The notes below the pieces were generated by a model. The model was not told where the DNA came from, ran no database searches, and worked only from the letters and a program-made list of their open reading frames with translations. A stretch of DNA of 64,000 bases from Mesorhabditis belari (taxonomy: Eukaryota; Nematoda; Chromadorea; Rhabditida; Rhabditidae). Every line of letters begins with the position of its first letter. Within the stretch, counting starts at the first letter, position 1. The position numbers and the translations under genes are program-made. Below are positions 33,856 through 44,772 of the stretch, one piece after another. Location of the stretch: assembly GCA_958450365.1 (NCBI GenBank), contig CAUEEP010000742.1:3330501-3394500 (forward strand), written 5' to 3'.

Positions 33856-34859
33856 ATTTAAAACTTTCGAGACTATTGGACTCTCTCAAAACTCTGGGAA
33901 GTCGATTCCAAATTCTGGTAGTTCTTATTGGAAAAGTATACACAAAAGTTATTGGAGGTGGCTGAAATTTCTAAAACGATTGAGAAAAGAAAAATTAAAA
34001 TTACTTAATATTGAATTATTTAATTTCAATTATATTAATTAAATAATATTAAATTAAAACTTAAAATTATTTAATAAAATAAAAATAAAAATAATGTTTC
34101 ACAGAAATGATTGGCTGTATTTGTATGCAAAAGAGCTGTATGCAAAAGGCTGTATGTAAAAGGCTGTATGTAAAAGGCTCTATGTAAAAAACTATATGTA
34201 AAAGCTCTGTATGGGTTTTTCTTTCTTTCTTTTTCTTAGAGTGGTTTGCCGGGGCACTCTTTTTGTCATGCAGCTTGGAGAAATCAAGAGCGTTGAATTT
34301 CGAGAATGTGAAGAGTGCTTTGCTTAGAAAGACAGGACTAATGAAAGACAAGATCCATAACATTTTTAGGAGCATTGATCGACCTAAAAGCCAGATACAA
34401 TTCAACTTAAATTAGCTTTATCTAATTTATCTTTTTTTTGAGTAAAAGTATGGAAATTTTCTCTCAAATTAGCCCTCAAAATAAGGACAAATACTTGCTA
34501 ACCTAGTTGAACAATCATATCTCATTCTCTCGATTCAACCAAGTAATCATCATCAAATTTTTGTCTACTAGTTAGCATATACTTATCGATGATTCAATAG
34601 AAATTTCAGATGTAATTTGTTGGCTGATTTTTAAGAACCGCAAGAACTTATGGAAAACTCTAATACATTTTCAATCACACAAATGATTTTCAATCGATCT
34701 GAAAAAAACAAGAGAAAAACAATTTAAATTATGAAAAGAGACATTGTTTTTCAATTAAATAAATGTTAAAAGTAAAGTAACTAATCGATGGTCAATAATG
34801 GCGCTGTGAATTGAAAAATGAAGAGCCGAAGATTACGGACTAAGGGCAGACGGTACTCC
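33856..34859. other. AT-rich DNA with a weak minus-strand signal-peptide-like frame
   Basis: The minus frame ending near 34230 reads MLLKMLWILSFISPVFLSKA behind a possible acceptor (tttttag-like, about 34383), then a Lys-rich tail running into a gtatgtaaaaggct repeat (34120-34205). It could be the first exon of a secreted protein, but no second exon was found. Confidence 0.2.
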
Positions 34860-35325
34860 AATAGAATTACAGCTAATGATTTCACCTCCAATCTTGGGAC
34901 TGATTGAAGTCAACGGATTGGAGCGTGTAAATGACGGCATTGGGATCCGAGAAGCCGAGGAGATTCACAGAAAATACAGTGAATCATGGTAGATACTCTG
35001 AGTCACTCGAGCGTGAACTTACACGTGACAAGGTAGGCGGCACTCCTACAGAATGGGGGCCAACGATGGGATCGATGGAGGCTGCCGGATTAGAGTATGC
35101 GCTCGATGGCATGGGGAGAGGAGGAGTGGAGAGGTACGGACTGGTGGGGGACGGTCCTTCTACTCCGGAGGGTGGCCATCAATCCCTCCACGAATCATTG
35201 GGCTGTTTGAAGCCACCGGGTTGGAGCGTGAAGTCGATGGTCCCTCTGTGGAAGCGTTGCGGATAAACCTCGACACGAGCGAGGCCCCCGCTTCAACCCA
35301 CTCAATCACTGTCGCTTTTAATTCT
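34860..35325 (+). other. Unassigned coding-like DNA with an internal duplicated module
   Basis: Two related stretches, about 34835-34960 and 35125-35270, read similarly: SPPILGLIEVNGLERVNDG and IPPRIIGLFEATGLEREVDG. GC content is higher than around it. Frames are interrupted, so this may be a decayed tandem gene fragment. It ends where the left arm of the inverted duplication begins. Confidence 0.3.
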
Positions 35326-35537
35326 ATTGATTTCTCTTTTGTCACTTTCTTTTCTCGGGTTTTCCCCTCGAAAGTTGGTGGAGTTGTGCTTTGTTGTTTC
35401 GACTTGAGATACTCAGCAAACGCAGCCGTCATGTCCGATTGAGGTTGGGGCTGAGGTTGAGAATTGCCTGAAAGAGCTGTTAACTGTTATCTTTTGTTTG
35501 TAGTTCTTACAATCAGATTCTACAAGTTATTTAAAAT

Positions 35538-38167
35538 TTAAAATTCAAAATCAAAATCTCGGACTGATTCCTCGGATTCTTTCTCGCTTTCTTCAGACTC
35601 ACTTATTTCTTTTGTCTCTTTTGATTTCTCTTTTGTCACTTTCTTTTCTCGGGTTTTCCCCTCGAAAGTTGGTGGAGTTGTGCTTTGTTGTTTTGACTTT
35701 AGATACTCCACAAACGCAGCCGTCATGTCCGATTGAGGTTGAGGTTGAGAATTGCCTGAAAGAGCTGTTAACTTTTATCTTTTGTTTGTAGTTCTTACAA
35801 TCAGATTCTCCAAGTTATTTAAAATTTCAAAAATTCTAAATCAAAATCTTGGACGTAAGATTTTTTCGGTGATCAGGACCGTTTTGATTTTTTGACTTCA
35901 CCTGTTGGAAACGTGGGGTTTTGGGAAAATGTTTGATGTTGCTGAGGCTGTTGTGGAAAGGAAGGCATTCCTTGAGGTCCAGCCGTTCCACTTGCTTGAC
36001 CATTCGTTGGATTCTGTTGAACATAACCTAAAAAACTGAGTAACGGCATTACTATTAAACTTCTTAAAAGTTTTGTTTTAATGTTTTTTATTGCATACCC
36101 ATTTGTGGCCAGAAGGCTGCATGTGGATTCTGCGAATTTGGTATCGTTCCGTTAGGATCACACTGTTGTTGGCTATAGACTGAATGCAGCAAAGTTTTTG
36201 AAAGAGTACCAAAATGTTACAATTTTGTGGATATCCATTTGGTCCGGCGGGTGTAAAGTTATTCGGCAACTGTTGATGTTGTTGATAACCGGGAGGCGCG
36301 GATGTCGGGATGGAACCGAGCGGAAACATGTTGGCGAAAGACTCGTACTTCCCTAAAATGGATTGCTTTTAGTAAACATATTAAATGGAAAGTTTTTCTA
36401 AAAGTTTAGCTTAAGATTTTATGTTGCTTTAGGGAAAAAAGGATGTTCTCACCGTGTTGTGGATTGGGGTGTTGGAATGGCGGTTGTCCTGGCGAGGAAG
36501 TCGCTGCGAAAGGCGGCGGCGCCACGTATTGTGTTCCATACGGCCCTAGAGGGTATGACAATCTTGCTTTAGAAAAATTCTTTAAATTAACTCCAAAACC
36601 TCATTGATTATACAGGGTGCGGCAAAAGTTCTGACACTTTTTCTAAGAGAAATAAAAGTTGCAAACGTTGGCAATATTGATCAAAAAACGATAACAAATT
36701 GTTTATTGAAGACAAAACTAACAAAAAAACATAACAAATGTTCAAAATTTCCACCCTTGGTCTCGATGCACTTCTTCAATCGCTTGCGGAAGTTGCCGTC
36801 GCGCATTGCTGAACAGTGATTTCAACCCAGACCCTCTTCAAAGCGGCTTTCAAAGAATCCACGGAGTGAAATCTCTTGCCAGAGATCTTCTCTTCCAAGA
36901 TTGACCAAACGGAGAAGTCCAGGGGATTCAAATCGGGGCTATTCGACGGCCAAATGTCCTTACCCCAGTAGCCCGGAAACAGCTGATTGCAGAGAGCGAG
37001 AGTCGAGCGGGCTCCATGGGCCGGCGCCCAGTCCTGCTGAAGGGTAAATCCAGTTTGTCCGAAATGATTCGCTGCTCAGGGCTCTAAGACATCCTTTAAT
37101 ACCTTTTGCTGGTAGACCTTAGCGTTGATTTTCACATTTCGATCGATGAACACAAGAGGCGTCTTTCCTGTGGCACAGATGCCGGCCCACACCATAACGG
37201 ACTTCGGAAAATGTTGGCGGACCATCAATTTGGCTGCAAAAGTGTTTTTGAGACCTCGCTTGAGAAGTTAGCGATGGTTTCGACAATTGTGGATCGGTTG
37301 AACGGTGAAGATCTTCTCATCTGTCAACACAACCTTGTCCAAACGACCAGGTGAAGCATCTTCTTCGCTTTAGTCATCCTCTTTTGCTTCATCGGCGTCG
37401 TTCAGGAAATCAGACCGAGCAAATTTGTAGCTGGACATTCCAAGTTTCTTATGAACAATCCTTCGAACGCTTCTTTCGCTGATTCGGAGGCTTGTGGCCA
37501 TCTTTCTCATTGAACGAGTGGGATTTCGACGGATTCGGCATCTGACTTTGCTTGTGTTCTCTGGAGTGACGGCTGTGGTTGGTCGACCGCTTCTTGGACG
37601 GTCCTGCTCCTTGCCCCGCTCCTTGAATCGTTCAATGGCTCAATAGACAGACTTTTTTGGATATCCGGTGACTCGAACAATCTTCATCGGTATCTTTCCG
37701 GCTTTGTGCAACTCAAGTATCACAGTGCGCCTCTTTTTAGCATCCATATTGAAAGCGAACCTAAACAAAAACGTTGTTTCTTGTTAAAAATAAGGAAAAA
37801 CAGTTTAACAAATGTTAAAAAACAAAAAGTGAGCCAAATACTGTTTTTTGAAATTTTATACAGTCGTTTGAAAAAAAGTGTCAGAACTTTTGCCTCACCC
37901 TGTAGGTTAAGCTTAAGTTTCACTTTTGCTACGATAGCTTTTGTACCCACCTTGATGAGCATTGTACGGATTTCCGTAGGGATGAGGGGGGCTCATGCTT
38001 GGTTGAGCGTAATGGGGACCGCCGCTTTGTGGGTAGGGAAAACGAGCGGGCATTCCTAAAGTTAACGTTTCATAAAATGAGAAACACTAAACTTTACCAT
38101 GCTGTTCATTGGCTACTGGATTTTGCTGGTTCCACACGCCGCCGAGGTTTTGCCGGTTTTCCGTCAT
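35538..38167 (-). pseudogene. Left-arm copy of GTPase gene B2, truncated before the G domain
   Basis: Seven exon-like blocks correspond to B2 exons 1-7: 38167-38098, 38055-37951, 36545-36453, 36352-36221, about 36179-36099, 36027-35902 and 35755-35538. They keep splice signals and an open frame for the Gly/Pro/Gln/Tyr-rich N-terminus. Exon 7 diverges soon after the Glu/Ser-rich stretch and stops (RDFDFEF), so no P-loop follows. A second partial exon 7 copy (about 35450-35160) runs into unrelated DNA. A maT element occupies intron 2. If transcribed, it could make about 275 residues of low-complexity protein without GTPase activity. Confidence 0.7.
36613..37902 (-). mobile_element. maT/mariner-type DD37D element, decayed
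   Basis: The ends cagggtgcggcaaaagttct and agaacttttgcctcaccctg form TIRs of about 30 bp flanked by TA (36611-36612 and 37903-37904). The minus strand encodes an HTH region starting MDAKKRRTVILELHKAGKI near 37738, with a stop after KKSVY. Later FTLQQDWAPAH and WPSNSPDLNPLDFSVW follow, with 37 residues between the second and third catalytic Asp (DD37D). In-frame stops show it is dead. The right arm has the empty site within B2 intron 2 (near 50388). Confidence 0.8.
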
Positions 38168-38290
38168 TGGCTAAAGCTTGCAATATAGAACCTTTACTCT
38201 TTTACGCTTACTGTAAAATCTTAGAGCCATCAGATTTCTACCATTTATAAGCTGTTATAAGTGATTTTCAGAAGTATTAGAACTCATTAA

Positions 38291-40260
38291 CCCATTCGAA
38301 ACTTCTGCAGCGAATAATCGCTGCAGCAAAAACTCAGGAACGGACCGCCGCAGCGCTAATTGAGCTATTTTCATTCAATTAATTGGTTTTTTTTGCTGTT
38401 TTTCACATGTATATTCCAATTGTAACAGTTCTGCAAATTATGTGGGCAAAAAAGACGTGTCATATTTAATGTTATATGAATGTTGCAAAATTAACTATTT
38501 TATACAAATTTTTTTTATTTTTCAACAAGAGAAAATCAACAGGTGTTATGTTTTTTAGCATAAAAATTGACGCAAATGGGTTTCTCACATCGGTTGCACA
38601 TCGTGTTGACAGGCTTAGGGTTCCATCTAGCTTCTTTTGATCCTTCTGCTTCTGATTTTTCTCTATAACAAATAAAGCAGTTTTTTGAAGTCTTTCTTTT
38701 AGGTCCTGGAATCTCCTTCAAAAAAAGAGGTGTACTAGGACACAGTTCCTCTCTCTCTTCAATAACGATTCAATTACTGCCAATTTGAAGTCCAAAAATA
38801 AAATCTTTCTCTGGTTGGTGCAATACAACCTGTACGCGTTCACCAAGCACGTTTGAGTAATAGTATGAAAAAAGACTCTTATATACCATTTACATGTTCG
38901 GCTAACACATTGGTAATAGCTTGCCATTTGGTCACTATTGTCTACGAACTGCATCGATTGGTTGTAGTCGGCAACAACTAAAGGCTTATTATTTACTCCT
39001 CTTTCATCTCGATGACAAGTCGAAATCATCATAACAGGCTTTTTGTCACACCATTGCATCGCCATGATTCCGTCTTTGATCAGTGCCATTGATTCGCGCC
39101 TCTTGAGCTTCTTCTGAATCACCCTTTTATGGAAGCTTTTTCTATTTATTAGAAATGTTCCAACGTAATCGGTCTTGTTGTCTAATAATCTCTTGGCTAA
39201 TGAAATTGAAGAATATCAATTGTCGGCGAATAAAGTTCTTCCCACTCCAATATATGATTCCATCAACTGCATAACAACATGCTCAGAAACAGATTCTTCC
39301 AGTCTTTGCACACGTCCACAGTAAATAATAATCTTGTGCGCAAAGCCGCCTTTGCTGCATAACTTGAATATCTTGATGCCGAACTTTTGTTTCTTCAATG
39401 GGATATATTGACGGAAGTTGACTCGACCACAGAAGAAAATAAGAGATTCGTCAATGCAGCATTTTTGACCCGGAATCAATGCAGCCTCTGATTTTGATTC
39501 AAATGTTCCATAGCTCTAATCTTATAAAGCCGATCTCCTGCAGGATCCAGTTCATTATCACAAAAATGAAGGTTTTGAAGAATAGATTCAAATTTTGCGA
39601 CTTGACATAATGTGGGACATGTGGGAAAATCCTCCTAATCCAGGCCTGCTACTCCAGTAGTCACGAATCCTCGGTAATTTGACGATTCCCATTTGAAGAT
39701 ACAGAGTCAAGAAGGGCTTGAAAGATTTTGCATCGAAATCCTGCCAGTTTGTTTTCTATTTTCCATGCTTATTAGATCCGCCTACTAACATATTGATTAA
39801 TTTGTCGTCGATAAAATAAGAATAATAATCGATCGGATCTTAAAAAGTACTGAAGTCAAATCCAAATCGTTCTTCATCAAAAATAAATGGTGTGGGAGAC
39901 TCTCGTAAATCTTTCCAACTATCTGGATAAACTGCTTCGGACGCATCGTCATCCTCTTCCTTGGATTTGCTTGAACTTGATGACAATACTTCTGGTTGAA
40001 TTAGTCGATCATCTGATCCATCCATAGACTCCAAATCACTGTCAATAAATAAATTATTGAAAGAAACGTTCAATTCGTCACCCATAACGCTATCTGAAAG
40101 AAGAATACTTAGATTAATATATAGAAATTATCAGAAATAATATGAAATGAAACGTCAGCAAAAAATACCCCGGGAGCGGACCGCTGCAGCGAAAAAATGT
40201 CAAAAAAGGCCTTGGTCCGCAGACGAAAAAAAAGGAAAAAACAATGCGGTTTCGAATGGG
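38291..40260 (-). mobile_element. piggyBac element with TTAA target duplications
   Basis: Ends cccattcgaaac and gtttcgaatggg are perfect inverted repeats, each bordered by TTAA (38287-38290, 40261-40264). Sub-terminal gcggaccgc and ctgcagcg words recur inverted. The 1,970-bp body encodes a piggyBac-type transposase in pieces on the minus strand. Its insertion between B1 and B2 is absent from the right arm, which keeps a single TTAA at 50064-50067. Confidence 0.9.
38536..40085 (-). pseudogene. piggyBac (PGBD-like) transposase, frame-broken
   Basis: Pieces in order: an acidic N-terminus (40085-39840, MGDELNVSFNNLFIDSD); middle fragments in other frames (39720-39500); the block at 39479-39216 with KCCIDESLIFFCGR and YCGR; the block at 39122-38718 with KKPVMMISTCH and NQSMQFVDNSDQMASYY; and a C-terminal cysteine-rich zinc finger (CFICYR...NTMCNRCEKPICV, 38655-38540). 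These are hallmarks of the PGBD4-like group. The catalytic Asp residues are expected in the DES and VADYN regions. Several frame changes and stops lie between blocks, so no full-length protein is possible. Confidence 0.75.
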
Positions 40261-40386
40261 TTAAACTGGAGCGCATTAGGGAACTTTTGGGGACTTTGGA
40301 ACTTTACAGATATCAAAACAATGAAACCTAACCCTCTAACGTGAATCTATAGCTTTACCAATCTATTTTTACCAACTTATACATAG

Positions 40387-41008
40387 CTATTTGAAAAAAC
40401 ATGCCTGTTGCGAATAAGCATGAAGCACGACGAGACGCATTTGCGGAAACGCTGCCAATCGTGTGCCCCGATCGACGGCGACCTCTCTCGAGAAGACATC
40501 GGCAAAGGTAACGATGACGCGTCGAGGATGTTCACTTCTCAGATCGAACGTGCCCTCTCGCTCAACGCTTCGCATTTTCTCCAATAGCGGTCTAGCATCG
40601 ATGGCGACCAGAATCTGGCAGACAGCACCCCAATCAGAAGCAGCTCTCTTTGCCTCTGCTTCAACTGCTTCAGCTGCTTCAGCGACGAACGGCTCGAGCA
40701 GATTGACGATCACCATTTTCCTCTCGGCGGCCGTAAAGTCGACGTTCTTGAATTGTTGCTGGCGTGACTCGTCGAGGCTCATCCGATCGAGTGAATCCCA
40801 CTCCGGCGACTCGTTACAATCCACCTAAAGTTTTTTGTACTAATAAACAATCTTGCCGACAATCTTAAGCACTTTGTACTTTAAAATATCTGAAAAAAGG
40901 CTCTAAAAGGTTTCTATAAGGTTCGTATGTTTGCTCTAACAAGAAAACAACACTTACCTGTCTGTTGTGAAAAGATCCACTTAAGTTGGTCATGTTTTGA
41001 TTGTCCAT
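40387..41008 (-). CDS. B1-like small protein, left-arm copy
   Basis: Two exons (41008-40958 and 40824-40387) splice in phase to 162 residues. The sequence is about 90 percent like B1 on the right arm, with an extra Ala/Glu stretch (VAEAAEAVEAEAKRAA). Both splice sites and the stop are conserved, and the differences look mostly conservative, so this copy may still function. The protein is acidic with a DFTAAERKMVIVNL block and a conserved C-terminus LVVLHAYSQQACFFK. I recognise no family. It lies between the G-domain-less copy of A and the truncated copy of B2. Confidence 0.6.
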
Positions 41009-41140
41009 TCTAAAGATTCTAAAGATTATTGAATGGCTAAAAGTTTTTCAAATACAAAGCTGTTTTCAATAACAGCTGAAATATTAAAAGGAAAAGAAAA
41101 ACAAAAGCTTTATTGATACAGAAAATCCGAAAAACAGTTT

Positions 41141-43126
41141 TCATTTCTTTCCTCTCGGTTTCACTTCGATAAAATTAAACTTAGGAATCTCAAGCAACTT
41201 TTGATAAGCATCCGAACTTCTCAATGCATCACCAACGATCGGATCGTTTTTTAGCTCCAAAATTTTGTCGCTATAGTTTCCAAAGGTGATCTCTTCGCCC
41301 GAAGCCTCAACGCTGTCGAGAAGTTTTTGCTGTTGATGGAGTGCAATCAGCTTCTCCAAGCGTTCAATTTCCGATCGATCATCTTCTGGCTTCAACATTT
41401 TCTCCAATTCTCCAATGCAAAGATCGACGTATTTCTCAAAATTCTTATTCAAAGGAACAATTGAGTTAGCCTCTAAAAAGTCGGCATAAGGCTTGGCAAG
41501 GAGTTGAACTTTTGGATAGTTTTCGGTCAAGTCGTTCAACTCTTGCTCGGTCTTGATTATCGACTCGGCCTTGCTCGCAAGCTCATCACTGAGTAAAGCC
41601 CTGTCCGCGGCGGTTTTTGGATCAGTCAGTTGGACGGCGCCCGTTTTTTTCTCTTGTGAGTACGAGATGTGTCCATGGACCCGCCAATGGCACTTGCAAG
41701 TTGTGCATAAGTCATCACTGCCAAAAATTGAGCTTTGATGTAACGCCGGATCACCCGGGTGATTTTCTTTCACGTTCGGCAATGTACAGTTTTGCAAGCA
41801 AAACCGTTTATGGAAAGTCTTATTGGTGTTTGTGCTTGGGTCGATCAGTTGCTCGATACAATCCTTTCCCCAACAAACGACGTCCCGTGTCGTTTGAGGT
41901 GTTTCTACCAAGTAGTCGTCACTAATAGTGTGAGTTGATTCAGTCGGTTCAACACTAGACACATCACTTGACTTACTCTCGCTTCTTGTCTCCACGTTGA
42001 CTTTCTAAAAAGATTTTGGAAAATGAAGTTTGGGTTTTTTATTTAAAAAAGAAGATAGGCTTGAGAAATCGATGTAGAGTTTACTTATGGAAGATACCAA
42101 TTTAAATACATTTCTAGTTTCTGCCTTTCGAGTTAAGCCAAAGTCGAAAAGATAAAAACTATGTTAAAGCTCAAGTTAACTATGAAACTATGAAACAAAT
42201 AATTGCGTCATTACCTTTGAGTACTTTCGTGATAATGCTTTTCTTTTTTCTTTTGAAGGTTCATCTTTGACTTTGCTTTTTCCTTTTGCTTTAAATGATA
42301 TACTTTCATGGAGACTGATTTCCATTTGGTTAACTTTTTTAATTTCGCCGAGTTTTGAAGAATGATATGTTGCTCTAATGATTCTAAGCCTAAATCATGC
42401 ACAGTCTTTTACATTCCATGAGCAAAACGTTTGCCTAAGTATAGAAATTTAATTTATTGGGTTGGGGAGAATGAGTCGGCGCCGAACTTTAAAGGGACTT
42501 TTTGCACACATAAAGCCTTCTTTAAACATACGCTTGGTTTCATCAAAAGGATCCACTATTTCTCTACAAAATCACTTTTGAGAGATTCCACAAAGCTTTT
42601 CTTTCGTGGAGTTTATGAACTTCGAAACGCAGCTGGTTAAAATGGCAAAGAGTCCGACTCATCATTTGAACAGTTTCTTTCACATAAACCTTCTTTGGTG
42701 TTTATATAAAAAAGATAGAGCACATTGAATTACTTAAGTTGCCAAATTTGCAGGAAGATCCCACCAATGGTTTTTTCTAGATCACAGTTTGTAGTTTTTG
42801 TGAAAAAATGGCTTTTTCTTGAGCGGAGGCGCTGTTTGAATTTTCTTTTAAATGTGATTTTGTAGAGAATTAGTTAACCATTCTACTCATATCAAACGCA
42901 TATTATTTGACGAAGTCGAATTGAAGTTTTAGACATTTTTTTCATTTTCGGCGCCGACTCATTCTCCCCAACCCAATATGTTTTGTAAGAAGAAAAAAAA
43001 GTGAAGAAAGAAATAAAATATGATTAAATTTTAAGATTTCCCCACCTCTTTTCGGGGCATCTCTTCCAAGAAACCAGCGTACTCCTTTGGAAATTCGGAA
43101 ACTAAATCCTCCGTTTGCGGGTTCAT
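41141..43126 (-). pseudogene. Left-arm copy of GTPase gene A, G domain deleted in frame
   Basis: Exon 1 (43126-43046, MNPQTEDLVSEF) is kept. Exon 2 has lost its first two thirds (only about 42387-42216 remains) and no longer has an in-phase acceptor; a MITE sits in intron 1. In exon 3 (about 42001-41141) the start METRSESKSSDVSS is joined directly to THTISDDY, removing what corresponds to right-arm 47445-48437 (993 bp, 331 codons) with the frame intact. The remaining 284-codon frame keeps the Cys/His module and helical tail. It is either a pseudogene or, if an alternative start is used, a protein without GTPase activity. Confidence 0.7.
42457..42976. mobile_element. 520-bp mariner-type MITE
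   Basis: The ends ttgggttggggagaatgagt and its complement, extended by cggcgccgaa, are near-perfect TIRs of about 32 bp flanked by TA. No open frame of note. It is absent from the matching place in the right arm (intron 1 of A), so it inserted after the duplication. The ttgggttg tip relates it to mariner. Confidence 0.9.
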
Positions 43127-43324
43127 TTGGGAAATCTTATTTGAAAGACAAAATTATGCTTTGTTTAAAATGAAATACAAAAATGTCAGAAATCAAGCTA
43201 TTTTTGAAGCTCTTCCTTATCAATCCCCTCAAAATAGGTGCTGTAACGAAAATAACTTTTATTTTTCAACAAAAATCACGTAATTTTAATAAACATTTTT
43301 GATGCTACACAACTTCCCTCCTCT

Positions 43325-43570
43325 TTGGACGTTCTCTGGATATCCGTTCTAAGCGGGAGGTTACGGGTCCGAGTCCCGGAGCCCGATAATGTTTTGTTCT
43401 GCCCTAGCTCCAACTAACAACTGGCTGCGCCGGCAGGCAAAAACGCCTCCGGCAAAAACGGCCAAATGACATCGGCCATAGACTTATCGACGCAGAATTT
43501 CACGCTGAATCCGAATCTGGTTGCGTTTTTGCTAAACGGCACTCTATCAAAAGTTATTAACATGTAAAAA
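43325..43570 (+). other. SINE-like sequence at the inner edge of the left arm
   Basis: The B-box-like ggtccgagtccc follows gcgggaggttacgg. About 90 bp later a tail with cgcagaatttcacgctgaat and aaacggcactctatcaaaag matches the right-arm copy (inverted) and 22335-22490. The A-box half is poorly kept in this copy. Confidence 0.45.
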
Positions 43571-44269
43571 AAAAAACAAATTTTTCCATAAACTCATTTT
43601 GCTATCACCGGCAGGATCAGACTAAAGTGCAAAACCAAGCCAAAGCTAATCCAACGAGGAGCTAAACTTTACTCTTCTCTGTCACGATTAAGGGTGCTCT
43701 CTTCTTTTTAGGAATCACTAAATTACCCGCTAGACAATACTAGACACTTTGCTAATATCAAATTTCACGCTAAATCTTTTCTTTGATAATTTTTCTGCAT
43801 TTTAATACTGAAGATTCAAGACCTATTTTGCAGAGTATTTTTACCTAATAATTTTCTCTTTTAAGCCAATTTTTCTGATGACTAATGAGATGTTTTTTTC
43901 TGCAAACCCTGACGACATTGTTTTCGAAAAAATAAAAAATGAAATGATACAGCTCAAAAAAAATAAAGAATGGGTAAACACGATAACGAATACTTGATGA
44001 AGAATGGGTAAACAAATTTCATTGCAGAGAGAAATGTTCTCCACAAAGAGCAAAATCGAGAAAAAAAAGAATTTAGCGAGTTTAGAGTTTTTTTTTTCAG
44101 TAATCAGTAGGTTAAATTCTGAGAGAAGAAGTGTTTTTGGGCTTCAAAAAATGTATTGAGAGACCATTTTTAGGATGGCCTCATATTCTAGTCGACTAGG
44201 CCACCACCGCTCTTTAATGTCCCTAGGAAATCTGCTGATAGGCATGATTTTTCAAATTCCATACAAAAC
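43571..44269. other. Spacer between the two arms
   Basis: About 700 bp of AT-rich DNA that is not mirrored. A short direct duplication gaatgggtaaacacg/gaatgggtaaacaaa occurs at 43968-44012. No gene was recognised, and no origin or palindrome tip is apparent. Confidence 0.5.
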
Positions 44270-44515
44270 TTTACATGCTAATAACTTTTGACAGAGTGCC
44301 GTTTAGCAAAAACGGAACCAGATTCGTATTCTGCGTGAAATTCTGAGTCAATAAATCTATGGCTGATCTCATTTGGCCGGCGCAGCGAGTTGACCTTCCC
44401 TTGCAAGTTGGAACTAGGGCAGGGCAGAGAACTATGCGCCGCATGAACTCAAACCCGTAACCTTCCGCTCACCAGGCAAATGTACCAACCATTACATCAC
44501 AACCCACCTGATCTC
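44270..44515 (-). other. SINE-like sequence with a tRNA-like head, right arm
   Basis: Read on the minus strand from about 44512: gggttgtgatgtaatggttg, then a 5-bp stem around the loop ctggtga (anticodon position ggt), then gggtttgagttc as B box. The tail with aaacggcactctgtc matches 43490-43565 and 22335-22490. The head resembles a tRNA, but no acceptor stem closes. Presence at both inner edges means it predates the inverted duplication. Confidence 0.5.
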
Positions 44516-44772
44516 TCTTACTCCAGAGGTAGTTAAGGTCCAAAGAGGAGGGAAGTTTAGAGAAGAGGGACGTTGTGTAGCACCAAAAATTTGTGTTACG
44601 CGTAAAATTAAAATTACGTGATTTTTGCTGAAAAATAAAAGTTATTTTCGTTACAGCACCCATTTTGAGGGTATTGATAAGGAAGAGCCTCAAAAATATC
44701 TTAATTTCTGAACACTTTTGTATTTCATTCTAAACAAAAGCATAACTTTGTCTTTCAAATAAGATTTCCCGA

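Larger units (their letters stand above)
35330..43570 (-). repeat. Left arm of the large inverted duplication
   Basis: Read on the minus strand this arm matches 44270-51420 in the same order: B2 exon 7 (in two partial copies, 35330-35490 and 35585-35790), B2 exons 6 to 1, B1, the 3' part of gene A, A exon 1, then a SINE-like sequence. It contains three insertions absent from the right arm (maT 36613-37902, piggyBac 38291-40260, MITE 42457-42976). It lacks two blocks that the right arm has (993 bp of A exon 3 and about 400 bp of A intron 1 plus exon 2). Confidence 0.9.

Noticed and set aside
40463..40828. 121-codon plus-strand frame
   Set aside because: It is the antisense shadow of the left B1 copy; the splice-consistent reading is on the minus strand.
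41553..41925. Plus-strand frames of 61 and 102 codons
   Set aside because: They are antisense to the remaining exon 3 of the left copy of gene A.
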